20,016 nucleotides of DNA from Novosphingobium sp. (GTDB lineage: Bacteria; Pseudomonadota; Alphaproteobacteria; Sphingomonadales; Sphingomonadaceae): assembly GCA_020853995.1 (NCBI GenBank), contig JADYXV010000031.1:1-20016 (forward strand), written 5' to 3'. The position numbers and the translations under genes were made by a program. The notes under the pieces are model-generated. The model saw nothing but the letters and a program-made list of their open reading frames with translations, ran no database searches and had not been told where the DNA came from. Below, in pieces: positions 5,954 to 13,625 of this stretch. Position 1 is the stretch's first letter. Each line of letters starts with the position of its first letter.

Positions 5954-8101
5954 TCAGGCGGCAATCGCTTTGACTGCGGCCCGCGCATCGCGCATTGCAC
6001 CTTCGATATAGCCAACGCCGTTGGCATCGCCGATGGCGTGAACGGTAAAGCCAGCGCTGCGCAGGGCATCGGCAAGCGTAAGATTACCTTGCGCGCCCTG
6101 GGCGACGATGACGTTTCCGCCCGGTACGCTTTGGCGGGCTCCTGAAGCATCGGTAAAGCTGACGGTGTCAGTTCCGATCACGATGTCGGTGGCACCGCTG
6201 TGCAGGCCGACGCCGTGTTCTGCAAGTTCGCTCATCAGCCGCATCCGGCGCACCAACGTCAGGCCTTTGCCCATGCGCGGGGCTTCTTCGATCACGTTGA
6301 CAGTGCGGCCGCGCTCACACAGGAATTCGGCAAGTTCAAGGCCAACCAGTTCGCCCCCGATGATAGTGACCGTATCGGCCAGCGGCATCCATGTGTGCGT
6401 GGCTTTCCGGACAAGAGCGAGGTTGGCCGTGGCTCCTGTTGCAGCGCCCACTTTGGTGGCAAGGCGCGTGAACAGGCCGGTCTTGCGCTTCAGTTCATCC
6501 GAGCTTTCGCCCAGCATCATCTTGCGCATGTCATCGCCTGAATAGACGTGATCCTGATCACCCCCGGCAATCGCGGGCATGTTGCGCAGCGCGCCGGTGG
6601 CAACGATCACTTCATCGACGTTCAGCGTGTTCAGCAATTCCGGCGTGGCAAGCGTTGAAAGGCGCACGTCAATCCGGGCTTCCTTCACCTCGCGCCGCAG
6701 CCATTCAAGGATGCGTTCGTTGGGTTCATAGGCAAGGCTGGCAAAGCGCAGCGTTCCGCCAAGCCGGTCCGATTTTTCGATCAGCGTTACCTTGTGGCCA
6801 AGCGCGGCAAGGCGGCGGGCCGATTCCATGCCGCCGGGGCCGCCGCCAATGACGGCAACGTGCTTGGCGTTGGTCCCGGCCGGGGCAGGTTCGCCTTCAA
6901 ATTCATGCCCTAGCCCTGCATTGACGGCGCAGCGGGTGGGCTGGCCTGCGTAAATGGCGGAAACGCATGTGTAGCAATAAACGCAAGGGCGGACCTTCTC
7001 GGTAAGGCCTTCGGTCAATTTGCGGGGCAGGTGCGGGTCTGCCAGCAACTTGCGGCCCATGGCGATGAAATCGGCATCGCCTTTGGCAATCGCGTTTTCG
7101 GCCGTGTCCACTTCGATCCGGCCGGACCCGATCACCGGGATTTTTACGGCTTTGCGGATTTCTGCCGTTGCAGGCAGGTTCCAGTTTTCCAGATGCGGAA
7201 TGTTTGATTCCGAATGCAGTTTGCCGATGCCGGTATCGTGATAGGATGTGATGGTAATGGCATCGACACCTGCTGCCTCGACCATTTTTGCGTTGGCGAT
7301 GGCATCTTCCATGGTGATACCGCCGTCTTTGCCCACTTCGCGGGAATCCAGCTTGATCCACAGCGGATAATCGCGGCCCACTTCTGCGCGGATGGCGGCG
7401 ATTACCTCAAGCGTCAGGCGAAGGCGGTTTTCGCGGCTGCCGCCGTACTGGTCAGTGCGGTTGTTGATGTAGGGCGAGGTGAAGGACGAAAGCAGATAGC
7501 CGTGACCGCCGTGGATTTCGACGCCGTCAAACCCGGCCTCCCTGGCGCGGCGCGCGCCTTGGGCAAACTGTTGCACGGCGATGTCGATATCGGCCTGTTC
7601 CAGGATTTTGAGCTGCGGCATAGCGCCGCCACCAACACCGCCCATTTCTTCGGGCAGGAAGAAGTTCGTGAAATCGCCCTTGAACGGCTTGGGATATGCC
7701 GGTCCCCACAGCGGATGGCCCCAGCGTGCTGCGGAATAGCCTGCGACAAAGCCGCCGTGATGCAATTGCGCGGCAATCTTTGCGCCATGGGCATGGACGC
7801 GGCAGGTCATTTCCTTGAGCGCAGGAATGAAGCGGTCATCCGAGATTGCGGTTTGCTGCATTGCCACAGCACCAACTGGCCAAGCCACTCCAGCCACGCC
7901 CGAGATGATCAGTCCGGCACCACCGCGCGCCTGTTCCTCGTGATAGGCCATCATGCGTTCGCCGACGGTGCCATCGTCTTCTGACAGGCTGACGCCCATC
8001 GCGGTGACAGCGATGCGGTTCTTCACTTCCAATGAGCCGATGCGGCCGGGTGAAAGCAGGTGCGGGTAAAGATTGGAGGACACGAGGTTTGGCTTTCCCA
8101 A
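5954..8101 (-). CDS. NADH:flavin oxidoreductase / 2,4-dienoyl-CoA reductase family (FadH/BaiCD-like)
   Basis: This is a multidomain ene-reductase of the Old Yellow Enzyme class. An FMN TIM-barrel spans about residues 10-360, with QLHHGG at 112-117 and HGGHGYLLSSFTSP followed by NNRTDQYGGS at about 197-222. A 4Fe-4S cluster motif follows (Cys373, 376, 379, 391), then FAD- and NAD(P)H-binding Rossmann segments (GGGPGG at 419-424 and VTIIGGELVG). The family reduces conjugated double bonds of enoyl-CoAs, dienoyl-CoAs or 3-oxo-delta4 steroids. The cluster spacing C-x2-C-x2-C-x11-C is nearer trimethylamine dehydrogenase than E. coli FadH (C-x2-C-x3-C-x11-C). The start is uncertain: no ATG fits. TTG 8101 gives 715 aa without a clear ribosome-binding site; GTG 8083 gives 709 aa with GGGAAAG 9 nt upstream and may be the true start. 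Site C may control it divergently with the SDR. Confidence 0.9.
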   Translation of the reverse strand: MGKPNLVSSNLYPHLLSPGRIGSLEVKNRIAVTAMGVSLSEDDGTVGERMMAYHEEQARGGAGLIISGVAGVAWPVGAVAMQQTAISDDRFIPALKEMTCRVHAHGAKIAAQLHHGGFVAGYSAARWGHPLWGPAYPKPFKGDFTNFFLPEEMGGVGGGAMPQLKILEQADIDIAVQQFAQGARRAREAGFDGVEIHGGHGYLLSSFTSPYINNRTDQYGGSRENRLRLTLEVIAAIRAEVGRDYPLWIKLDSREVGKDGGITMEDAIANAKMVEAAGVDAITITSYHDTGIGKLHSESNIPHLENWNLPATAEIRKAVKIPVIGSGRIEVDTAENAIAKGDADFIAMGRKLLADPHLPRKLTEGLTEKVRPCVYCYTCVSAIYAGQPTRCAVNAGLGHEFEGEPAPAGTNAKHVAVIGGGPGGMESARRLAALGHKVTLIEKSDRLGGTLRFASLAYEPNERILEWLRREVKEARIDVRLSTLATPELLNTLNVDEVIVATGALRNMPAIAGGDQDHVYSGDDMRKMMLGESSDELKRKTGLFTRLATKVGAATGATANLALVRKATHTWMPLADTVTIIGGELVGLELAEFLCERGRTVNVIEEAPRMGKGLTLVRRMRLMSELAEHGVGLHSGATDIVIGTDTVSFTDASGARQSVPGGNVIVAQGAQGNLTLADALRSAGFTVHAIGDANGVGYIEGAMRDARAAVKAIAA

Positions 8102-8181
8102 AAGATCGATGCATCAGCCGGTTTGCGCGCAATCCGTGATTTGATTGCACTTTGCCGCTTTTTGCGCCTTATGACTTGTTA

Positions 8182-8213
8182 TTGCGTAATGCATGATGGA
8201 ATATGCTACGAAA
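8182..8213 (+). promoter_or_regulatory. Operator-like site C (island-wide 32-bp element)
   Basis: TTGCGTAA (8182-8189) and CTACGAAA (8206-8213) have 16 bp between them. The site lies 17 bp before the SDR ATG, directly after a -10-like TGTTAT (8177-8182), the same geometry as site B. It sits in the 129-bp gap between the divergent ene-reductase and SDR genes and could serve both. The half-site plus the following CAAG also matches site E. Confidence 0.55.
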
Positions 8214-8230
8214 ATCAAGGGTGAGCGATC

Positions 8231-9085
8231 ATGGCATGCGATGCAGACGTTTTCAATCATGGTGTGGCGGTTATCACGGGTGCCGCATCCGGCATCGGCG
8301 CAGGACTGGCGCGCCGGGCCGGAGCGCTGGGGATGACTGTGATTGCCACCGATATTAATGCTGATGGGGCGGCGACGACCGCTGCGGCGATTGTAGCAGC
8401 TGGTGGCAAAGCCGAAGCTGAGCAGGTGGACGTTGCCATCCCCGATGAACTCGACCGTTTGGCCGAACGGGTGTTTGACCGGCATGGTGCCGTACGTTTG
8501 CTGATAAACAATGCCGGGATCGAAACGGTGGGCAACACATGGGAAGTGCCCGCCGCGCGATGGGAGGCCACGCTGAACATCAACTTGCACGGCGTGATCC
8601 ATGGCGTTCGTGCGTTTGTGCCGCACATGATTGCCAGCGGTAAAGAGGCTTGGATCGGCAATCTTTCATCGGTTGGCGCGTTCGGGCAAATGCCGGGGCA
8701 GACCGCCTATACCGTGACGAAGCATGCGGTTCAGGCGTTCAGCGAATGCCTTTATCTGGAAATGGAATTGAAGGGCCTGCCGATACACGTTTCGGCCGTC
8801 GTTCCGGGAATGGTCTGCACTGCGATTTTTGATGCAGAGGCGGGGGTTGGCGAGCCGGAAAGTGCCGCCGGCCATCGCCGCGCGATGTTCGAAATGATGC
8901 GCGCGCATGGGATGGACATTGATCAGGCAAGCGCGATGTTCCTTGAACAGATGGCGCAAAATCGGTTCTGGGTGCATAGCGATCCGGCGATGGCCGCGCA
9001 GATTATTGGCGCGAGAGTAAAGTTTTTGCAGGACCAGTTACCACCGATCATGCCCGATCTGGCACTGGCAATTGCAGTTGATTGA
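8231..9085 (+). CDS. Short-chain dehydrogenase/reductase (SDR), likely NAD-dependent
   Basis: The 284-aa classical-type SDR has the cofactor motif TGAASGIG at residues 16-23, NNAG at 93-96, a catalytic serine in NLSSVGAF (about 146-147) and YTVTK with Tyr160 and Lys164. Asp41 after the second strand favours NAD(H) over NADP(H). Such enzymes interconvert secondary alcohols and ketones; in this cluster a hydroxysteroid- or cyclic-alcohol-dehydrogenase role is plausible but not provable. The start ATG 8231 has GGTGAG 5 nt upstream. It is the first gene after site C; the next gene has its own upstream element, so they may be separate transcripts. Confidence 0.92.
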   Translation: MACDADVFNHGVAVITGAASGIGAGLARRAGALGMTVIATDINADGAATTAAAIVAAGGKAEAEQVDVAIPDELDRLAERVFDRHGAVRLLINNAGIETVGNTWEVPAARWEATLNINLHGVIHGVRAFVPHMIASGKEAWIGNLSSVGAFGQMPGQTAYTVTKHAVQAFSECLYLEMELKGLPIHVSAVVPGMVCTAIFDAEAGVGEPESAAGHRRAMFEMMRAHGMDIDQASAMFLEQMAQNRFWVHSDPAMAAQIIGARVKFLQDQLPPIMPDLALAIAVD

Positions 9086-9093
9086 ACTAATAT

Positions 9094-9125
9094 TTACGTA
9101 AATTAATACCTCAAATTTTACGCAT
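9094..9125 (+). promoter_or_regulatory. Operator-like site D (island-wide 32-bp element)
   Basis: TTACGTAA (9094-9101), a perfect palindrome within TTTACGTAAA, is followed after 16 bp by TTACGCAT (9118-9125). It lies in the 132-bp gap upstream of the delta1-dehydrogenase-like gene, 92 bp before its ATG. A -10-like TAATAT (9088-9093) abuts it, with CTGGCA (9065-9070) 17 bp further upstream as a weak -35. Confidence 0.55.
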
Positions 9126-9217
9126 GGTGTTGACAGGGCCCGGTGAATGGCGGCACTTTCGTTGAATGCGAATGAAAAGGCCCGGCACAGGGCGGCGCTT
9201 TGCGGGATCACATCATA

Positions 9218-10903
9218 ATGGGTTGGGATAGGGAAGTTGACATCGTCGTTGTGGGATCGGGCGCCGGCGGCATGCTTTCGGCGCTGATCGCGGCGAAGAA
9301 CCGTGCCGATGTGCTGATCATCGAAAAAGACAAGTTGTGGGGCGGATCGAGTGCGACTTCGGGCGGCGGCATCTGGATTCCTGGCAGCGATCAGGCCAAG
9401 GCTGCCGGGTTTGAAGACAATCTGGACGATGCGTTCAAATATGTCCGTGCATTATCGGCTGATAATGTGCCCGATGAAAACATCCGTGCGTTTGTCGATA
9501 ATGCTGCACCCATGTTGCGCTGGGTAACGGCCAATACCGGCGTTGTTTATACAGCGCAGCCCTATCCCGATTATCATGCCGAAAATCCGGGTGGCTCGGT
9601 GACGGGTTACCGCACGCATCTGCCTGAAATGTTTGATGGAACGCTGCTGGGCGATGATCTGAAGACGCAGCGTTTCCCGTCGCCTGCGGCAAGTTTGTTC
9701 GGGTATCTCAACTGGACGTTTGCCGAGACGTACCAACTGCTTTATCGCAGCAAAGGCTGGCTGACCGGGCTTGGCCGCAACATGGCCAAGTATTGGTTTG
9801 ATTGGCCGTTGCGCTTCACTTCACGCAAGGACCGGCGCTTGACGCTGGGCAATGCCCTGACAGGCGGTTTGCGCGTCGCACTGAACGAAGCCGGAGTGCA
9901 CGTCTGGCTGAAAACGCCGATGCGCGAACTGGTGACAGAAGGCGGCAAAGTGACAGGCGTCGTCGTTGAAAAGGATGGCAAGCCTTATCGCATCGGCACC
10001 CGCAAAGGCGTGGTGCTGGCCGCCGGGGGCTTCGACAAGAACCAGCAGATGCGTGATGCCAATGCGCCGCTTTATCGCAATGCGCAGTATTCGGGCGGCG
10101 TTACCAGCAATACCGGCGATGCGATCCGCGCGGGCGCTGCGGCAGGCGCGGGGACGATGAACATGCAATCGGCGTGGGCTGCGCCTGTATTCTATATTCC
10201 GGGCGAGGATCGCGGGCGGCTTTGCACGATCGAACGCGCTTTGCCAGGCTGCATCATGGTCAACCAGAAGGGCCAGCGTTACCTGAACGAGGCTGCGTCC
10301 TATCATATCGTTGGCCAGCAGATGGCGCGGCGTCATCTGGAATATCATGACGCATCGCCAAGCTGGATGGTGTTTGACAACCGCTATCGCCACCAGTTTC
10401 CGATGGGGCCATTGTTGCCGCTGGTGCCGGACTGGCTGCAATCGGGCGCGGTCAAGACCATCCTGAAAAAGGGGCGCACATTGGGCGAATTGGCGCGTGA
10501 AATGGGCGTTGATGCGGCGGCACTGGAAGCAAATGTGGCGCGCTTCAACACCTATGCGGCCAAAGGCGAAGACCCCGATTTCCAGCGCGGCGTTGCGGCT
10601 TATGACAAGATGTACGGTGATTACCGGCATCAGCCCAATCCATGTTTGCGCCCGCTGACCGAAGGGCCGTTTTACGCGATGCCGATCTATCCTGGTGACA
10701 TCGGCACAAATGGCGGATTGCGCACCAATGCCCGCGCGCACGTGGTGGACAATGCAGGCGTGGCGATCCCCGGCCTTTATGCGGTGGGCAACAATGCGGC
10801 CTCTTCGATGGGGGAAAGCTATCCCGGCGCAGGCGTGACGATCGGTCCGGCCATGACCTTTGGCTATATTGCTGCGCGTGATCTGACCGGCGCCAACGAT
10901 TGA
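9218..10903 (+). CDS. 3-ketosteroid delta1-dehydrogenase-like FAD-dependent oxidoreductase
   Basis: The 561-aa flavoprotein belongs to the fumarate reductase/KstD family. It has an N-terminal FAD-binding GSGAGG at residues 13-18 and GGSSATSGGGIWIP at about 42-55. PDYHAENPGG near 117-126 resembles a conserved KstD segment. The C-terminal block GTNGGLRTNARAHV...IPGLYAVGNNAASSMGESYPGAG is close to KstD, where the Y-x3-G pair contributes to the active site. KstD enzymes introduce a C1-C2 double bond into 3-ketosteroids; relatives act on other cyclic ketones, so a steroid substrate is inference. The frame could start at TTG 9200, but ATG 9218 begins the expected MGWDREVDIVVVGSG. There is no signal peptide. 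It leads a three-gene unit with the AtuA-like (20 bp downstream) and Coq4-like genes. Confidence 0.88.
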   Translation: MGWDREVDIVVVGSGAGGMLSALIAAKNRADVLIIEKDKLWGGSSATSGGGIWIPGSDQAKAAGFEDNLDDAFKYVRALSADNVPDENIRAFVDNAAPMLRWVTANTGVVYTAQPYPDYHAENPGGSVTGYRTHLPEMFDGTLLGDDLKTQRFPSPAASLFGYLNWTFAETYQLLYRSKGWLTGLGRNMAKYWFDWPLRFTSRKDRRLTLGNALTGGLRVALNEAGVHVWLKTPMRELVTEGGKVTGVVVEKDGKPYRIGTRKGVVLAAGGFDKNQQMRDANAPLYRNAQYSGGVTSNTGDAIRAGAAAGAGTMNMQSAWAAPVFYIPGEDRGRLCTIERALPGCIMVNQKGQRYLNEAASYHIVGQQMARRHLEYHDASPSWMVFDNRYRHQFPMGPLLPLVPDWLQSGAVKTILKKGRTLGELAREMGVDAAALEANVARFNTYAAKGEDPDFQRGVAAYDKMYGDYRHQPNPCLRPLTEGPFYAMPIYPGDIGTNGGLRTNARAHVVDNAGVAIPGLYAVGNNAASSMGESYPGAGVTIGPAMTFGYIAARDLTGAND

Positions 10904-10923
10904 GTTCTTTTGGAGAGATGACA

Positions 10924-12756
10924 ATGCCAGAAGTCGCGACCGGCAAGGCCCGGAACGGGAAAGTCGTGCGCATTGGCGGGGCGAGCGGGGCGCTGAATGA
11001 CAGCGTGATTGCGGTGCCGGGGCTGTTGACGGTCGAGGGGCTGGATTATCTGGCGTTTGACTATCTGGGGGAGGGGGCGATGGGCCTGTTCCGCCGTATG
11101 AAGCAGGCCGATCCGGCATCTGGATTCCTCACGGATTTTGTCGATTTGCATGTGGGGCCATACCTTGCCGAATTGAAAGCGCGTGGCATCCGCGTAATTG
11201 CCAATGCGGGCGGCATGAACCCCGAAGGCCTTGCCGAATTGATCCGGCAGCGCGGGCGCGATCAGGGATTGGACCTTAAAGTTGCGACGGTCACGGGCGA
11301 TGATGTGGAGCCTTTGCTGCCGCAACTGCGCGCCGAAGATTTGCGCGATATGTATAGCGGAGCGCCGCTGCCGCAAGGCGATATCGGCATTCAGGCCTAT
11401 CTGGGGGCGTTCCCGATTGCCTGTGCGCTGGATGCCGGCGCGGATATTGTGATTACCGGACGTGTGGTGGATTCCGCGCTGATCCTGGGGCCGCTGATCC
11501 ATGAATTCGGCTGGGGACCGGATGATTATGATCTGCTGGCGGCAGGCACAGTGGCGGGGCATTTGCTGGAATGCGGCGCACAAGCGACCGGCGGCACATT
11601 TACCGATTGGCGCGATGTGCCCGATTGGGCCAACATCGGCTTTCCCTTGGGCGAATGCCACGCCGACGGCAGCGTGGTTATGACCAAGCCTGATGGCACG
11701 GGCGGGCTGGTATCGGTGGGCACGATTGCCGAGCAGTTGCTTTACGAGGTGAGCGATCCGCAGGCCTATTTCGTGCCCGATGTTGTGTGCGATTTCAGCG
11801 GTGTAACGGTTGAACAGGAGGGGCTGAACCGCGTGCGCGTGGCGGGGGCAAAAGGCTATCCGCCGACCAATTCGCTGAAAGTATGCGGCACGTATGATGA
11901 TGGCTGGCGGTCTGTGGCGCTGATCCCGATTACGGGGATTGATGCGGTGGCCAAAGCCGAACGTACTGCTGAGGCGCTGCTGGAACGCACCGGAGGCCTG
12001 CTGGCGCAGCGCGGCTTGCCCGGCTGGACGCGCAGCCATGTGGAAGTGATCGGCACCGAAACCGCCTATGGCCCGCGCGCGCGCGATCTGGCGCCGCGCG
12101 AGGTGTTATTGAAGGTGGTGGTCGATCACGCGCAACCGGCAGCCGCAATGCTGTTTGGCCGTGAACAGACAACAGCGATCATGAACATGGCGGTGGGTAC
12201 ATCCATTGCACCGATCATTGCCGCGCCCCGCGCCTTTCCGCTGACCGGCATGTTCTTCGGCCTGATTGCGCGGGATCGGGCGCAAGCGCAGGTCAGGCTT
12301 GACGGGCAGGCGCTGGACTTCACCGATCCGGTACTGGCCGGACATGACCCGGCGGTAATTGTGCGTCCGCCAGTGCCGGTGGGTGATGCTGCCGGAGAAA
12401 TGGTGGAAGTCCCGCTGATAGAATTGGCCTGGGCGCGCAGTGGTGACAAGGGGCGGCTGTTCAATGTTGCGGCCATCGCCCGCAAACCGGCTTTCCTGCC
12501 GTTCATCCGGGCCAGTCTGTCAGTTGTCGCGGTGACTGATTGGTATCGCCACTTGTTTGACGATCCCGCAAATGCGCGGGTCGAGATTTTCGATGTGCCC
12601 GGAGCCCATGCGATCAACATCGTTGTCCATGATGCGCAGGGTGGCGGGATCAACCTTTCACCGCGATTTGATGCGGCGGCCAAGAGCATGGCGCAGCATT
12701 TGCTGGAAATGCCCGTCCGCGTGCCACTGGCCCTGTATAAGATTCCAAGAGGATAA
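10924..12756 (+). CDS. AtuA family protein (acyclic terpene utilization AtuA-like, DUF1446)
   Basis: The 610-aa protein has two parts. The AtuA/DUF1446 core spans about residues 15-450 (VRIGGASGALNDS, GLDYLAFDYLGEGAMG, NAGGMNPEGLAE, DIVITGRVVDSALILGP, ATGGTFTDW). The AtuA-like C-terminal domain spans about 500-610 (ELAWARSGDKGRLFNVAAIARK). AtuA was named from the Pseudomonas citronellol/geraniol operon, but its biochemical reaction is, to my knowledge, not established. ATG 10924 is chosen because GGAGAG lies 6 nt upstream; ATG 10918 would put the ribosome-binding site directly against the codon, and TTG 10900 overlaps the previous gene. It sits between the KstD-like and Coq4-like genes with gaps of 20 and 5 bp, so it probably acts on the same pathway intermediate. 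No carboxylase subunits accompany it, unlike the geranyl-CoA pathway. Confidence 0.87.
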   Translation: MPEVATGKARNGKVVRIGGASGALNDSVIAVPGLLTVEGLDYLAFDYLGEGAMGLFRRMKQADPASGFLTDFVDLHVGPYLAELKARGIRVIANAGGMNPEGLAELIRQRGRDQGLDLKVATVTGDDVEPLLPQLRAEDLRDMYSGAPLPQGDIGIQAYLGAFPIACALDAGADIVITGRVVDSALILGPLIHEFGWGPDDYDLLAAGTVAGHLLECGAQATGGTFTDWRDVPDWANIGFPLGECHADGSVVMTKPDGTGGLVSVGTIAEQLLYEVSDPQAYFVPDVVCDFSGVTVEQEGLNRVRVAGAKGYPPTNSLKVCGTYDDGWRSVALIPITGIDAVAKAERTAEALLERTGGLLAQRGLPGWTRSHVEVIGTETAYGPRARDLAPREVLLKVVVDHAQPAAAMLFGREQTTAIMNMAVGTSIAPIIAAPRAFPLTGMFFGLIARDRAQAQVRLDGQALDFTDPVLAGHDPAVIVRPPVPVGDAAGEMVEVPLIELAWARSGDKGRLFNVAAIARKPAFLPFIRASLSVVAVTDWYRHLFDDPANARVEIFDVPGAHAINIVVHDAQGGGINLSPRFDAAAKSMAQHLLEMPVRVPLALYKIPRG

Positions 12757-12761
12757 CCGCG

Positions 12762-13583
12762 ATGGTCGATGATCTTCCCTACCTGGCACGAGGTGCAAAG
12801 CCGATCCCGACAGACAGCAGCGTTCTGGTGAGCAGTTCGCGCTACTTGAACGAGCCGCGCTTGCGCGATTGGCTGGCAGGGGCGTTCCTGCGCAAGAGCG
12901 GGAAGGATTCACCCACTGCGCTTGATGCTCACAAACTCTATGGCATTCTGGCGGACGTGTTCGACATTGACCGGATCGAGGCACTGTTTACACAAGAACG
13001 CGCGCGCTGGCCCGAACTGGACCGGTGGTTTTCCGAAGGGTTTTCATCGAATTTCACGGTGGATGAATTGCTGGGCCATCCCGCAGGTTCGCTGGGCCAC
13101 ATCTTTGGCAGGTATTTGCGCGATAATGGCTTCGAGATCGATATCGTGCCGCGTTTCGAGCCGAAAAACCAGTTCCAGTATTTTTCGCTTCGCAGCGGGC
13201 AGACGCACGATCTGGAGCATATCGTGTGCGGCGGCGGGTTTGACATCATAGGCGAACTGGTCCCCTATTTTGGGCGGCTGAGCAATATTCCGCGCTTTCT
13301 GGATGCAGAACTTGTCGGCCTTATCCATCCGGGACAATTGCTGGGTGCGTTGCGATTGGTTTCGCGCACGGGCCTGCATTATCCCGCAGCCTTTCCCACG
13401 GTTTTGCGCGCCATCCGCTGCGGGATGGACGTGGGGGAGCAATCAGGCCCTTATTTCATGGCGAAATATGAAGACGTTTTCCACCTGCCGCTGGCAGAAG
13501 CGCGCGAGGCGCTGGGCATTGTGGGCGCGGTTGATCTTGATAGCCGCGAAGCATCGCTGTGCTGGGACGAATATAAATCGTGA
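12762..13583 (+). CDS. Coq4-family protein, copy 1
   Basis: The 273-aa protein carries the Coq4 metal-site motif H-D-x2-H-x11-E as HDLEH with Glu165 (His149, Asp150, His153, Glu165). Coq4 proteins act in ubiquinone biosynthesis; the eukaryotic protein has been linked to oxidative decarboxylation at ring carbon C1. This copy sits 5 bp after the AtuA-like gene with AGAGGA about 8 nt before ATG 12762, and ends at a terminator. It is therefore the last gene of a catabolic unit, not part of a quinone operon. Its N-terminal SSVLVSSSRYLNEPRLR (about 19-35) is nearly repeated in copy 2 at 16266-17144. A catabolic ring-modifying role is inference; a lipid-binding or scaffold role is the alternative. 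Confidence 0.86.
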   Translation: MVDDLPYLARGAKPIPTDSSVLVSSSRYLNEPRLRDWLAGAFLRKSGKDSPTALDAHKLYGILADVFDIDRIEALFTQERARWPELDRWFSEGFSSNFTVDELLGHPAGSLGHIFGRYLRDNGFEIDIVPRFEPKNQFQYFSLRSGQTHDLEHIVCGGGFDIIGELVPYFGRLSNIPRFLDAELVGLIHPGQLLGALRLVSRTGLHYPAAFPTVLRAIRCGMDVGEQSGPYFMAKYEDVFHLPLAEAREALGIVGAVDLDSREASLCWDEYKS

Positions 13584-13587
13584 AGAG

Positions 13588-13620
13588 ACGGCCCCCGCCG
13601 TGATGTGCGGCGGGGGCTGT
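13588..13620. terminator. Hairpin terminator between convergent genes
   Basis: A 10-bp perfect G+C stem (GCCCCCGCCG at 13591-13600 with 13608-13617) extends to 13 bp with one G-T pair; the loop is 7 nt. It lies in the 42-bp gap between the Coq4-like stop and the TonB receptor stop. No long T-run follows on either side. Confidence 0.75.
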
Positions 13621-13625
13621 AACTT

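Noticed and set aside
6947..6953. TGCGTAA half-site inside the ene-reductase gene
   Set aside because: No second CG-centred half lies 24 bp away on either side checked, so it is treated as chance and used as a control.
9821..12039. Long antisense open frames (432 aa at 9821-11119 and 391 aa at 10864-12039, minus strand)
   Set aside because: They lie fully opposite the KstD-like and AtuA-like genes, show low-complexity Arg/His/Ala-rich composition and no family motif. They are a by-product of G+C-rich codon use.
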